Source: Streptococcus pluranimalium
GTDB taxonomy: Bacteria > Bacillota > Bacilli > Lactobacillales > Streptococcaceae
Reading direction: 5' to 3'
Assembly: GCF_002953735.1 (NCBI RefSeq)
Contig: NZ_CP025536.1
Span: 440,001-504,000 of the forward strand
DNA: 64,000 bases
The stretch's first letter is position 1; the number at the start of each line of letters is the position of its first letter. The translations under genes were made by a program, and so were the position numbers. The notes beneath the pieces were generated by a model that made no database searches, was not told where the DNA came from, and worked only from the letters and a program-made list of their open reading frames with translations. Shown here piece by piece: positions 26,317 through 34,965 of the stretch.

Positions 26317-26864
26317 TGGAGCTACGTTTAGCACATCCCAATGAAGTAGATGATATTATGACGATCATTGAGGAGGCGCGTGCCTTTTTAAAAGCGTCTG
26401 GAAGTGATCAATGGCAGGGAAAATACCCTGCAGCCAGTGATATCATTGATGATATTTTGCAAGGTCAAGCTTGGGTTGGATTGATTGATGATGAGATTGT
26501 GGCTTATGCTGCAGTCATTGTAGGACAAGATCCAGCCTATGAGAACATCACAGATGGCAAATGGAAACATGCTAATCATCAATATACTGTTTTCCATCGG
26601 GTTGCTGTTTCTAAGAAAGCTAGTGGGCAAAAAGTAGGGCAAACTTTCATCCAAGGTTTAATCGAAGGTCATAAGGGTCCAGATTTTCGTTGTGATACCC
26701 ATCCTAAAAATCTCATTATGCAACATATTTTAGAAAAACTTGGCTACGAATATTGTGGTAAAGTCATGTTTGAGGGAGAACGCTTAGCTTATCAAAAGAT
26801 TAAGTCTAAGTCTGAAACAGCGGATTACCAAGAAATTGACGAAGGCCTTCGTTACGATTTGTAA
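26316..26864 (+). CDS. GNAT family N-acetyltransferase
   Basis: 182 residues with a GNAT fold: N-terminal LRLAHPNEVDDIMTIIEEAR and an acetyl-CoA loop region around VAVSKKASGQKVGQTFIQ. It lies between serC and serA with one-base overlap to serC, so it is part of the serine operon. Proteins like this occur at the same place in other streptococci. The substrate is unknown. Confidence 0.8.
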   Translation: MELRLAHPNEVDDIMTIIEEARAFLKASGSDQWQGKYPAASDIIDDILQGQAWVGLIDDEIVAYAAVIVGQDPAYENITDGKWKHANHQYTVFHRVAVSKKASGQKVGQTFIQGLIEGHKGPDFRCDTHPKNLIMQHILEKLGYEYCGKVMFEGERLAYQKIKSKSETADYQEIDEGLRYDL

Positions 26865-26941
26865 TTTCTGACTTAATAATTGCTAAAGAGTGTCAGATAG
26901 CGGTGTTTCGTTAATAGTTCATATGATTAAAGGAGATTTCT

Positions 26942-28127
26942 ATGGTCTTTAGTGTCAAAACATTCAATAACATTAATAAAATTGGTTTGAAAGAATTAGG
27001 CAATGCCTTTCAAATTGATGGTGACTTAGCGGATAATCCAGATGCCTATATTTTACGTAGTCAACAGTTGCATGATGTGGATTTTCCAGATAATCTTAAA
27101 GCCATTGCCCGAGCAGGTGCTGGGACCAATAATATTCCCATTGATAAGGCGACAGAAGCAGGGATTGTTGTCTTTAACACACCAGGTGCCAATGCTAATG
27201 CTGTCAAAGAAGCCGTTTTAACAGCTATTTTGTTATCGGCGCGTGATTACCTATCTGCTAATAGTTGGGTAAATAGCCTGTCTGGTCATGATGTACCCAA
27301 GCAAATTGAGGCTGGCAAATCCCAATTTGCTGGTTCAGAAATTTCAGGGAAAACGCTAGGTGTTATCGGTCTAGGTGCTATTGGTGCTAGGATTGCTAAT
27401 GATGCGCGCCGTTTGGGCATGAATGTTCTAGGTTATGATCCTTATGTGTCTATTGAAACGGCATGGAATATTTCCAGTCATGTCAAACGAGTTAATGATC
27501 TTAAAGACATTTTTAGCCAATCTGACTATATCACTATTCATGTCCCTTTGACTGAGGATACTAAGCATACCTTTGATCGCACGGCTTTTGCACAAATGAA
27601 AAAAAAACACTGTCATTATTAATTTTGCTCGTGCAGAACTTGTGGATAACCAGGCCCTCTTTGATGCGCTGGAAACAGGTGTGGTTAGACGTTATGTGAC
27701 GGATTTTGGAACCCAAGAGCTCCTCAACAAAGAAGGAGTGACTGTTTTTCCACATGTGGGTGGCTCAACTGAGGAAGCTGAACTCAACTGTGCCATTATG
27801 GCTAGTCAAACGGTTCGTCGTTTCTTAGAGACTGGCGAAATCACTAACTCGGTTAATTTTCCTAACATGCACCAGGTGCAAGATGCTCCTTATCGCATTA
27901 CTCTAATCAATAAAAATGTCCCTAACATCGTTGCTAAAATTTCGACAGCAGTATCCGATTTGGATATCAATATTGATAATATCCTTAATCGTTCAAAAGG
28001 TGATTATGCCTATACCTTACTTGATTTGGATGAAACGGACGCTGCTAAGATTGACCAGTTAGTTGCGCTGTTTGAAGACAGTGAGAACATCCTTCGTGTG
28101 CGTTTGATTCCTTTGGCAACATCCTAA
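26942..28127 (+). pseudogene. serA: D-3-phosphoglycerate dehydrogenase, frameshifted at a poly-A tract
   Basis: First enzyme of serine synthesis (3-phosphoglycerate to phosphohydroxypyruvate). The first frame (26942-27622) contains the NAD-binding GVIGLGAIGARIA; the second (to 28127) contains the end of the catalytic domain (NFARAELVDNQALF) and a C-terminal ACT domain (RITLINKNVPNIVAKI). They are split by a +1 shift at A9 (27599-27607); eight A restores KKNTVIINFARAEL. Everything else is intact, so the lesion is recent, a sequencing error, or a slippage site. SD AAAGGAG precedes the ATG. Confidence 0.88.
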
Positions 28128-28185
28128 ACCTTTGACAGTATCTTGTCATCATGTTAGTCTAGAGGTGTAGAGGAGGTATTGATTA

Positions 28186-28368
28186 ATGTTTAATAAATCC
28201 AAGAAAAGCGATAATCGTTTTGAATATATTCCGATGAACTCAGGATCTTTGATCGTGGTTGATCAAGAAACTGGTGTCGAATATTATAAAGAAGGCATTG
28301 CCATGACCGTTTTATATGACACTGACGGCAAACCAAAAATTAACAAGAACTGGCGAGACAGTCACTAA
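28186..28368 (+). CDS. small DUF6440-type protein
   Basis: 60 residues with a strong SD GAGGAGG. It reads as a compact beta-rich protein (FEYIPMNSGSLIVVDQETG, VEYYKEGIAMTVLYD). It follows serA by 58 bases and is probably in the same operon, as seen in related streptococci. Its role is unknown. Confidence 0.7.
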   Translation: MFNKSKKSDNRFEYIPMNSGSLIVVDQETGVEYYKEGIAMTVLYDTDGKPKINKNWRDSH

Positions 28369-28377
28369 TGAAATGAA

Positions 28378-28808
28378 AGGAGGTTGGCAAAAAGTCCAAC
28401 CTCTTTATGATATGATGTTGGTTTTAACATCCTAAGGCAGTGGTGGGGAGAAGAACTTAGCGATGTATCGCTTTTAGCCTTTCCTCTGCACAGTTACTTA
28501 GGAACTTTAGTCTCAAGCAACCACTGCTGAATGGCTGTTTTATTAGCGTTTTACGTTCGGAACTAAGCCTAGATCTGTAGATAAAAGTTGTGCTTTTTTT
28601 ATCTGCAAGCTCAAAGTGTCTGGGAGACCTTTTGAGCTATGCGGGAGTGGTTGAAGAGGTTAGGGGAAGCTTTTCAATCGGGAAATAAAACTTGCGAAGC
28701 AAGTGTCAAAAACTGTCCGCCGGACAGTTTCAGGTCTGAGTCTTAAAACCCTATAGCGAAGACGAACGCTTTTTAGTAAAAGGGAATTTTTCCCCACTCT
28801 CTTTTTCA
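28378..28808 (+). repeat. structured intergenic repeat, copy B
   Basis: Homologous to 9406-9728, with an extra ~110 bp near the 3' side that includes the block found at 19396-19520. Paired segments correspond to copy A but with changed bases: AGTGGT / ACCACT where copy A has AGTAGT / ACTACT, and AGCGAT / ATCGCT where copy A has AGCG / CGCT. A third hairpin is GCTCAAA / TTTGAGC. No protein gene is visible in this 450-bp gap. Confidence 0.6.
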
Positions 28809-28821
28809 GTTTGGAGGTAAG

Positions 28822-29337
28822 ATGGAAATCCGCAAGATAGCCTTAAGCGATCAAAAAGCTTTTTTTGATTTTGAAGATGAATTACTTGAGGATAAGCGCA
28901 CCAACCCTTTTATCGAATGGTGGCCAGTTGAAGATTTTAAGGCTTTTGTCTCTCAAAGTGATCTTTCAGAGGTCAAGCAGCTTGATCAAGCCTACTCGCC
29001 CTTTACTCGCTATTTTGCCTTTGTAGATGGTGCCATCGCTGGTTTTGTCATTTGTTTTTGGGAGATGGAACATCCAGACTGCTTGACCTTAGGGCATCTG
29101 GGTTATATGGCGGCTCCTTCTTTTAGGCATCAAGGTGTCGCTCAAGCTTTGATAGATTTCGCCTTAAGTCAGTATCGGTCTCGAAATATTGGACGTTTGC
29201 TTCTGGCAGCGCATGAGGACAACCAAGCCTCTCGTCAATTAATCGAAAAAATAGGTGGTCGAATGATTGCCCAAGAAACCGTTAATCATATGGGAAGTCG
29301 GTTTAAGTCGGTAAAGTATGAGTTAATCATCGGCTAA
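28822..29337 (+). CDS. GNAT family N-acetyltransferase
   Basis: 171 residues. The acetyl-CoA-binding motif is seen as GYMAAPSFRHQGVAQALIDFAL (a Q/RxxGxA variant) near residue 92, and EDNQASRQLIEKIGG follows near 132. SD TTGGAGG lies 5 bases before ATG. The substrate cannot be inferred. It starts just after the terminator-like end of repeat copy B and is 40 bases upstream of the MmcQ-EVE gene. Confidence 0.82.
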   Translation: MEIRKIALSDQKAFFDFEDELLEDKRTNPFIEWWPVEDFKAFVSQSDLSEVKQLDQAYSPFTRYFAFVDGAIAGFVICFWEMEHPDCLTLGHLGYMAAPSFRHQGVAQALIDFALSQYRSRNIGRLLLAAHEDNQASRQLIEKIGGRMIAQETVNHMGSRFKSVKYELIIG

Positions 29338-29377
29338 TCTGTAACGTAAGACGGCTTGAGTGTGTAGTGAAAGGAAA

Positions 29378-30478
29378 ATGATGTCATTTGAATCTGAGTT
29401 TTTTAAGAAGAAATACGTGCTATTTGAGCAACTCGAGGGTTTTGGATTTGTTAAAGATCAGAAGGGCTATACTTATCGTGAGAATTTTTTAGATGGACAA
29501 TTTCAGGCTGTGATTAGGATTAAGGATGATGGAAGTCTTTATGGTCAAGTGCTAGATCTAGAGTTTGACGAAGAATATGATGCCTTCCGAGCAAATTCAG
29601 CTCAAGGGAGTTTTGTTGGTCAGGTTCGGGAGGCTTATGGTCAGATGTTGACTAGGATAGCTGAAGAGTGCTTTGAGACTAGGCTCTTTGAAAATGACCA
29701 GACTAATCGTCTAGCTACTTATCTAACAAGGACTTTTGGAGATGCAACAGATAATCCTTTTAAGAAATTTCCCCGTTTCACAGCTTTTAGACATCCTGCT
29801 AATGCTAAATGGTATGGTCTTGTTGGCTCAGTTAAGCGCGAGAAATTACAGTTGGGTGATGAAAAGTGGTCACAAGAAGCCTTGCAAGAAGAGGTTGAAA
29901 TCATTAATATCAAGGTGGCATCCAATCATTTACAAGAATTATTAAAGCTGCCAGGAATTTATCCCTCTTATCACATGTCCAAGAAGACCTGGGTTACGAT
30001 TGCTTTGGATAATCGTCTAACAGATGAGGACCTGTTTGCCTTGGTTGAGGATAGCCGTTCATTGGTAGCACCCAAGACCTTATCAAATCCTGATGGAACA
30101 GATTACTGGGTTATTCCGGCAAATCCAAAATACTATAATATTGATGCTGAATTTACAGAGAATTCTGAGATTCTTTGGACACAAAAAGCCAGAATTAAGG
30201 CTGGCGATTGGGTATTGATTTACATGACGAGTCCTATTAAGGCCATTCGATATGCTTGTAAGGTTTTAGAAGCTGATATTGAGAATAAGGGACATCGTGA
30301 CAATCCAAGTATCAAACGATTGATGAAGTTATCTCTCAAACAAACCTTTGGAGATGACCAACTGTCCTTTGGATTGATGTCAGAAAAAGGTGTTCGAGCG
30401 GTCAGAGGACCTAGACGACTCAGTAAAGAATTGGTCGATTATCTTGAAGCAAACTTTCCTCTTTTCAAAGACTTATAG
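29378..30478 (+). CDS. MmcQ/YjbR-like protein fused to an EVE (PUA-like) domain
   Basis: About 366 residues. The N-terminal half has two segments of MmcQ/YjbR type (FESEFFKKKYVLFEQLEGFG; then KKFPRFTAFRHPANAKWYG with HLQELLKLPGIYPSYHMSK), a CyaY-like fold found in putative nucleic-acid-binding proteins. The last ~130 residues resemble an EVE domain (YWVIPANPKYYNID, KAGDWVLIYMTSPIKAIRYACKV), which reads modified bases. The substrate is unknown. Two adjacent ATGs follow the SD-like AAAGG. Confidence 0.65.
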   Translation: MMSFESEFFKKKYVLFEQLEGFGFVKDQKGYTYRENFLDGQFQAVIRIKDDGSLYGQVLDLEFDEEYDAFRANSAQGSFVGQVREAYGQMLTRIAEECFETRLFENDQTNRLATYLTRTFGDATDNPFKKFPRFTAFRHPANAKWYGLVGSVKREKLQLGDEKWSQEALQEEVEIINIKVASNHLQELLKLPGIYPSYHMSKKTWVTIALDNRLTDEDLFALVEDSRSLVAPKTLSNPDGTDYWVIPANPKYYNIDAEFTENSEILWTQKARIKAGDWVLIYMTSPIKAIRYACKVLEADIENKGHRDNPSIKRLMKLSLKQTFGDDQLSFGLMSEKGVRAVRGPRRLSKELVDYLEANFPLFKDL

Positions 30479-30631
30479 ATTATAGTCTTCTTATGTGCAA
30501 TTTTATAGACTCAGGAAGTGAATTGTAAAATGATTGGCATATTAACTTGGTAAGTTACTTAAAATAGTGACGAAGGATTATGTGGAGGTATCACATAGAG
30601 AAAAAACATTGTTGCTACTTACCTATCGACA

Positions 30632-31540
30632 TTATTTCTTAGGAACAATGACCGTTATGGCTTTGGGAAGCATCTGGATAAGGACGGGTAATTTACCTGC
30701 TACATCGCCATCAATCCGTACATTGGGGTTATTTTTATCTTTTTGTCGGACATTAACTAAGCGTAGTTCAGAAGCTTGAAAGGAATCCCAATGCTTAAAT
30801 TGACTAAATTTACCAATACGGAAAAAGAAGTAAAAGAAGAAACGAATGAAGTGGGTTTTCTTTAACGTATAAACAGTGAAAAGTCCATCGTCTACAGTGT
30901 CTTTACGGTTAAAACCAGGAAGACCAGCGACAGTATTACTCATGGTAACTAAGAGTAATTTGGTTTTGATATATTGCTTTTTCTGATCTGAGATAGCTTG
31001 AATACGATAGGAGCGCCTGCGTAGAAAGATTTTCCAACCTGCTTTGATAAAGGCAAGAGCACCAAAACGACGTTTGTTTTCAGGAGTGACGCTAAGTGCC
31101 ATATCAGCCATCAGACCAAGGGTTAGGCTAGAAATCATGTATTGATTGCTAACCTTTGCCATATCAATAGCTAGTTCTTGTCCAGAAAAAAGACTTTCTA
31201 AAGCTTTTTTAGTGTTTAGCGGAATTCCAAGAGATTTGGCTAAATTATTAACCGTTCCAGTTGGTATGAGACCTAAGCGAGAGTGACCGCCACCTTCATA
31301 GATACCTGCGCAAACCAGTTTGATGGTACCATCACCCCCTAACGGGATGATGACATCGACGTTATCTAGACAGGCTTCTTTTGCCATTTGTCTGGTTTCA
31401 TTAGCAGATTCAGGATAGAAGGTCAAAATGTCTTTTTCAGCTATATTTTTTTCAATTAAGAATGTCCTGATGGTTTCAACCAATTGATCTTTATCACTTT
31501 TTCCAGATTGTTGATTGATGATTAATGCAAATCTTGTCAT
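30632..31540 (-). CDS. diacylglycerol/sphingosine kinase-like lipid kinase (DagK/YegS family)
   Basis: 302 residues. Catalytic-domain motifs are FALIINQQSGKSDKD at the N-terminus, the nucleotide-binding VIIPLGGDGTIKLVCAGI near residue 60, and LGLIPTGTVNNLAKSLG near 95. The C-terminal RIDGDVAGKLP closes the family signature. Such enzymes phosphorylate membrane diacylglycerol for recycling during lipoteichoic acid synthesis. The start was placed at the Met after SD AAGGAAA; the frame upstream crosses the divergent rsmD promoter. Confidence 0.85.
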   Translation of the reverse strand: MTRFALIINQQSGKSDKDQLVETIRTFLIEKNIAEKDILTFYPESANETRQMAKEACLDNVDVIIPLGGDGTIKLVCAGIYEGGGHSRLGLIPTGTVNNLAKSLGIPLNTKKALESLFSGQELAIDMAKVSNQYMISSLTLGLMADMALSVTPENKRRFGALAFIKAGWKIFLRRRSYRIQAISDQKKQYIKTKLLLVTMSNTVAGLPGFNRKDTVDDGLFTVYTLKKTHFIRFFFYFFFRIGKFSQFKHWDSFQASELRLVNVRQKDKNNPNVRIDGDVAGKLPVLIQMLPKAITVIVPKK

Positions 31541-31612
31541 GTTTTTCCTTATTATCAAAAATTTAAAAATTATTATAGCATTTTTTAGAAGAATTATCTT
31601 AAAGAATTTTGC

Positions 31613-31618
31613 TATAAT
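31613..31618 (+). promoter_or_regulatory. rsmD promoter -10, very close to the start codon
   Basis: TGC-TATAAT (31610-31618), an extended -10. The rsmD ATG begins only 11 bases after its last base, leaving about three or four bases of leader and no SD. Confidence 0.6.
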
Positions 31619-31628
31619 AGAAAACATT

Positions 31629-32168
31629 ATGAGAGTAGTAGCAGGTACATTTGGAGGACGTCCCTTAAAGACGTTAGTAGGTAAAACGACCCGTCCCACA
31701 ACTGATAAAGTTAAAGGGGCTATGTTTAATATGATTGGTCCCTTTTTTGATGGTGGTCGGGTGCTTGATCTGTATTCTGGAAGCGGGAGTCTGGCTATTG
31801 AGGCAGTTTCACGCGGTATGGATTATGCTGTCTTAGTTGAAAAAGATCGTTCAGCACAAGCTATTATCCAAGCAAATATCAAAATGACCAAGTCAGAAAA
31901 ACAATTTCAATTGTTGAAGATGGATGATAAAAAAGCTCTGAGTCAGCTATCAGGACAATTTGACTTGGTTCTCTTAGACCCGCCCTATGCTAAGGAGCAA
32001 ATTGTTAATGTTGTAACAGAGTTGGAGGCTAGAGGGTTACTAACTGAGGATGTGATGATTGTTTGTGAGACTGACAAGATGGTAGCATTGCCAGAAGAAA
32101 TCTCAGCCTTTGGTATTTGGAAACAAAAAATTTACGGAATTAGTAAGGTGACGGTATATGTCAGATAA
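31629..32168 (+). CDS. rsmD: 16S rRNA (guanine-966-N2)-methyltransferase
   Basis: Methylates G966 of 16S rRNA on the assembled 30S subunit. 179 residues from the ATG beginning MRVVAGTFGGRPL, the standard RsmD N-terminus. SAM motif VLDLYSGSGSLAIEA is near residue 44, and the catalytic LLDPPY near 117. An upstream extension would cross the promoter. No SD; possibly leaderless. It overlaps coaD by 11 bases. Confidence 0.93.
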   Translation: MRVVAGTFGGRPLKTLVGKTTRPTTDKVKGAMFNMIGPFFDGGRVLDLYSGSGSLAIEAVSRGMDYAVLVEKDRSAQAIIQANIKMTKSEKQFQLLKMDDKKALSQLSGQFDLVLLDPPYAKEQIVNVVTELEARGLLTEDVMIVCETDKMVALPEEISAFGIWKQKIYGISKVTVYVR

Positions 32169-32658
32169 GAAAATTGGCTTATTTACAGGGTCTTTTGATC
32201 CGGTAACCTTAGGGCATGTGGATTTGATTGCGCGTGCTAGTCAACTGTTTGACCAACTCTATGTTGGGATTTTTTACAATAAAGAAAAAGAAGGGCTGTT
32301 TAACATTGACCAGAGACGACACATGCTTGAAAAAGCGGTGGCTGAACTTGAAAATGTGTCGGTTATTACGGCTAATCATAGCCTTGCAGTCGATGTTGCA
32401 GCCAAGCTTAATGTGACTCATTTAGTGAGAGGATTACGTAATGGCAACGACTTGACCTATGAGGCTAATTTGGAATTTTTCAATAAACATTTGAACGCTA
32501 GTATTGATACCATTTACCTCATGTCAGCTAATCAATGGCAAGAAGTTAGCTCCAGTCGTATCCGGGAATTGATTTATTTTAAAGCAGATATCTCGGATTT
32601 TGTTCCTGAATCTGTTGTTAAAGAAGTGGAGAAAAAGCGTGAACAAACAAGAATTTAA
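32158..32658 (+). CDS. coaD: phosphopantetheine adenylyltransferase
   Basis: Penultimate step of coenzyme A synthesis (4'-phosphopantetheine plus ATP to dephospho-CoA). 166 residues, standard length. The nucleotidyltransferase motif GSFDPVTLGHVDLI is at residues 11-24, and the second motif WQEVSSSRIREL near 125. It overlaps rsmD at the start and the PDZ protease at the end by 20 bases, which makes a tight three-gene operon. Confidence 0.96.
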   Translation: MSDKKIGLFTGSFDPVTLGHVDLIARASQLFDQLYVGIFYNKEKEGLFNIDQRRHMLEKAVAELENVSVITANHSLAVDVAAKLNVTHLVRGLRNGNDLTYEANLEFFNKHLNASIDTIYLMSANQWQEVSSSRIRELIYFKADISDFVPESVVKEVEKKREQTRI

Positions 32659-33718
32659 AGTCATTGAGGAAAACCCTAAAAAGAATTCCCCTTTAAAATG
32701 GTGGTTACTGGGAATTGGAACAGCTATATTACTGGCTGTTGCCTTCTTTCTCCCACTGCCTTATTACATTGAAATGCCTGGGGGAGCCTATGATATTCGT
32801 GATGTTTTAGAAGTTGATGACAAAGAAGATACAGCTAAAGGTTCTTATAATTTTGTCGCGATTTCTCAAATGCAGGCAACCCCGGTCGCTTTACTTTATG
32901 CTTGGGCAACTCCTTTTACCGATATTTCAACTTCTAAGGAAAGTTTGGGAAATTATACCGAAGAGGAGTACATTCGCCTCAATCAGTTTTATATGGAAAC
33001 GTCACAAAATGAAGCGATCTACCAAGCTTTTAAATTAGCTGACAAACCTGTAGACTTAAAATACTTCGGTGTTTATGTTTTGGATGTTGCTAAGCACTCT
33101 ACTTTTAAAGGAATTCTAGGTTTAGCAGATACTGTTACCGGTGTTAATGGTAAAACCTTTGAAAGTTCTAAGGAACTTATTGATTACGTTGCCAAACAAA
33201 AGATTGGGGATAAGGTGACCGTACAATATTTATCTGATGGCAAAGAAAAAGAAGCTTCTGGTAAAATCATTAAGCTAGATAATGGCAAAAATGGGATTGG
33301 AATAGGACTCGTAGATCATACCGAAGTTGAAACAAAAACGCCAGTTCATTTTTCAACAGGCAATGTTGGTGGACCGAGTGCAGGTCTTATGTTTACCTTG
33401 GATATTCTAGATCAAATCAATGAAGAAGATTTGAGAAAAGGACGTATGATTGCAGGTACTGGAACGATTGAAAAAGACGGTTCAGTCGGTGATATTGGTG
33501 GTGCGGATAAGAAGGTTGTTTCAGCAGCTAAAGATAAGGCTGAGATTTTCTTTGTTCCAAACAATCCCCTCCCAAAATCTTATTTGAAAGAACACCCAGA
33601 TGCTAAAACCAATTATCAGGAAGCCAAAGAAGCTGCTAAGCGTATCAAGACGGACATGAAAATTATTCCAGTCAAGAATGTTCAGGATGCGATTGACTAC
33701 TTGAAAAAAACGTCTTAA
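32639..33718 (+). CDS. sepM: membrane-anchored PDZ and Lon-type serine protease (SepM-like)
   Basis: 359 residues from the GTG after SD GGAG; an earlier in-frame start inside coaD has no SD. One N-terminal transmembrane helix (about residues 18-40) anchors an extracellular PDZ domain (about 130-215) and a Lon-type protease domain. The catalytic Ser is in GGPSAGLMFTLDIL, and the Lys is in GGADKKVVSAAKDK. The S. mutans relative SepM trims the competence pheromone CSP; the substrate here is unknown. A strong terminator follows. Confidence 0.85.
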   Translation: MNKQEFKVIEENPKKNSPLKWWLLGIGTAILLAVAFFLPLPYYIEMPGGAYDIRDVLEVDDKEDTAKGSYNFVAISQMQATPVALLYAWATPFTDISTSKESLGNYTEEEYIRLNQFYMETSQNEAIYQAFKLADKPVDLKYFGVYVLDVAKHSTFKGILGLADTVTGVNGKTFESSKELIDYVAKQKIGDKVTVQYLSDGKEKEASGKIIKLDNGKNGIGIGLVDHTEVETKTPVHFSTGNVGGPSAGLMFTLDILDQINEEDLRKGRMIAGTGTIEKDGSVGDIGGADKKVVSAAKDKAEIFFVPNNPLPKSYLKEHPDAKTNYQEAKEAAKRIKTDMKIIPVKNVQDAIDYLKKTS

Positions 33719-33763
33719 AACTAAACTAAGGGGCTGAGCGAAGAACCTTATAAATGAGTAAAA

Positions 33764-33810
33764 TGTCCCATATCATGTTATTTGAAAAACGTGATATGGG
33801 ATATTTTTTT
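33764..33810 (+). terminator. intrinsic terminator of rsmD-coaD-sepM
   Basis: A perfect 10-bp stem TCCCATATCA / TGATATGGGA (33766-33775 with 33792-33801) followed by T7. Confidence 0.85.
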
Positions 33811-33908
33811 ATGAAAAGAAGTGGCTGAATTTTCTTATGAAATGGGTTGGAGATCACTTTTACGAATATTTTTGATGCAATTAAGCTTCTTTTTATTTAA
33901 AAAAGTGA

Positions 33909-33959
33909 TTGACAAAAACAAAGTAAGCGATTACAATATAAAATATGAGAACGGTTCCA
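33909..33959 (+). promoter_or_regulatory. rbs operon promoter with two LacI/cre-type operators
   Basis: TTGACA (33909-33914), 17-bp spacer, TACAAT (33932-33937). AGTAAGCGATTACA (33922-33935) matches the cre consensus TGNAANCGNTNNCA at all but one fixed position and overlaps the -10. TGAGAACGGTTCCA (33946-33959), a second palindrome with one or two mismatches, covers the transcription start. RbsR and CcpA are both LacI-family, so which protein binds which site cannot be decided by eye. Confidence 0.75.
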
Positions 33960-33981
33960 TAATTGAAAAAGGAGGTTTTCT

Positions 33982-34965
33982 GTGGTTACGATAAAAGAAG
34001 TTGCAGAAGAAGCTGGTGTATCAAAATCAACAGTATCTCGTTATATTTCTCAAAAAGGTTATGTGGGACAGGATGCTCAAAAAAAGATAAAAAAGGCTAT
34101 TGAGAGCTTAAATTACAGCCCTAATGTTTTAGCGCAATCCTTAAAATCACAACGCAATCAACTAGTCGGTTTGTTACTGCCAGATATTTCAAATCCATTT
34201 TTCCCCCGTCTTGCTAGGGGTGCTGAAGAGTTTTTAAAAGAACGTGGCTACCGCGTTATGTTGGGAAATATTGGTGAAGGAGAAGTGCTAGATGAAGATT
34301 ATTTAAAAGTTTTACTCCAAACCAAGGCGGCAGGCATTATCACAACGCATGATTTTACAAAGACACATCCTGATCTGGATATTCCAGTAGTTGTTGTCGA
34401 TAGGGTTGATCAAGAAACAGAGTACGGTGTCTTCTCAGATAATCGAGCAGGTGGTCGTTTAGCTGCTGAGAAAATTGTTCAAGCGGGCACTAGCAAGGTG
34501 TTGTTGGTTAGAGGACCTTCTGATGGTGCGCAGAGTATCAATCAGAGATTTGAAGCGGGACTTGGTTATTTGAAAGACAAACAGATACCGACAGCTATAT
34601 CCGACAGTCAATCTTTCGACTTTGATGCCATTCAAAAAGAAGCTGAGAACATGCTAGATCAAAACCCTGATTGTGATAGTATTATGGCGCCTTCTGATGT
34701 CCATGCGATAGCTTATATTCATGAGATATTATCGCGTGGGAAAAAGATACCTGAAGATATTCAGATTATTGGCTATGATGATATCTTGATGAGTCGATTT
34801 ATTTACCCATCCTTATCAACGATTCATCAGTCTTCGTATAGGCTTGGACAAGAAGCAGCTGAATTAATTTATAAAATTGCCAATCAGTTACCGGTAGAAG
34901 AAAAAAGAGTGCAGTTACCAGTCAGATACATTGAAAGAGAAACCTTAAGGAGGACATATGAGTAA
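33982..34965 (+). CDS. rbsR: ribose operon repressor, LacI family
   Basis: 327 residues. An N-terminal helix-turn-helix (TIKEVAEEAGVSKSTVSRYI, residues 3-22) is followed by the hinge helix (YSPNVLAQSLKSQRNQ) and a periplasmic-binding-like effector domain from about residue 60. GTG start with SD AAAGGAGG at 7 bases. It heads the rbsRKDACB operon, overlapping rbsK by 8 bases, and two palindromes in its own promoter suggest autoregulation with ribose as inducer. Confidence 0.93.
   Translation: MVTIKEVAEEAGVSKSTVSRYISQKGYVGQDAQKKIKKAIESLNYSPNVLAQSLKSQRNQLVGLLLPDISNPFFPRLARGAEEFLKERGYRVMLGNIGEGEVLDEDYLKVLLQTKAAGIITTHDFTKTHPDLDIPVVVVDRVDQETEYGVFSDNRAGGRLAAEKIVQAGTSKVLLVRGPSDGAQSINQRFEAGLGYLKDKQIPTAISDSQSFDFDAIQKEAENMLDQNPDCDSIMAPSDVHAIAYIHEILSRGKKIPEDIQIIGYDDILMSRFIYPSLSTIHQSSYRLGQEAAELIYKIANQLPVEEKRVQLPVRYIERETLRRTYE

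Noticed and set aside
30567..30779. A 70-codon plus-strand frame at the 3' end of the lipid kinase gene
   Set aside because: It is mostly antisense to a well-supported gene and has no family resemblance.
31541..31699. N-terminal extension of the lipid kinase frame on the minus strand
   Set aside because: It overlaps the rsmD promoter and start; the inner Met has an SD and matches the family start.
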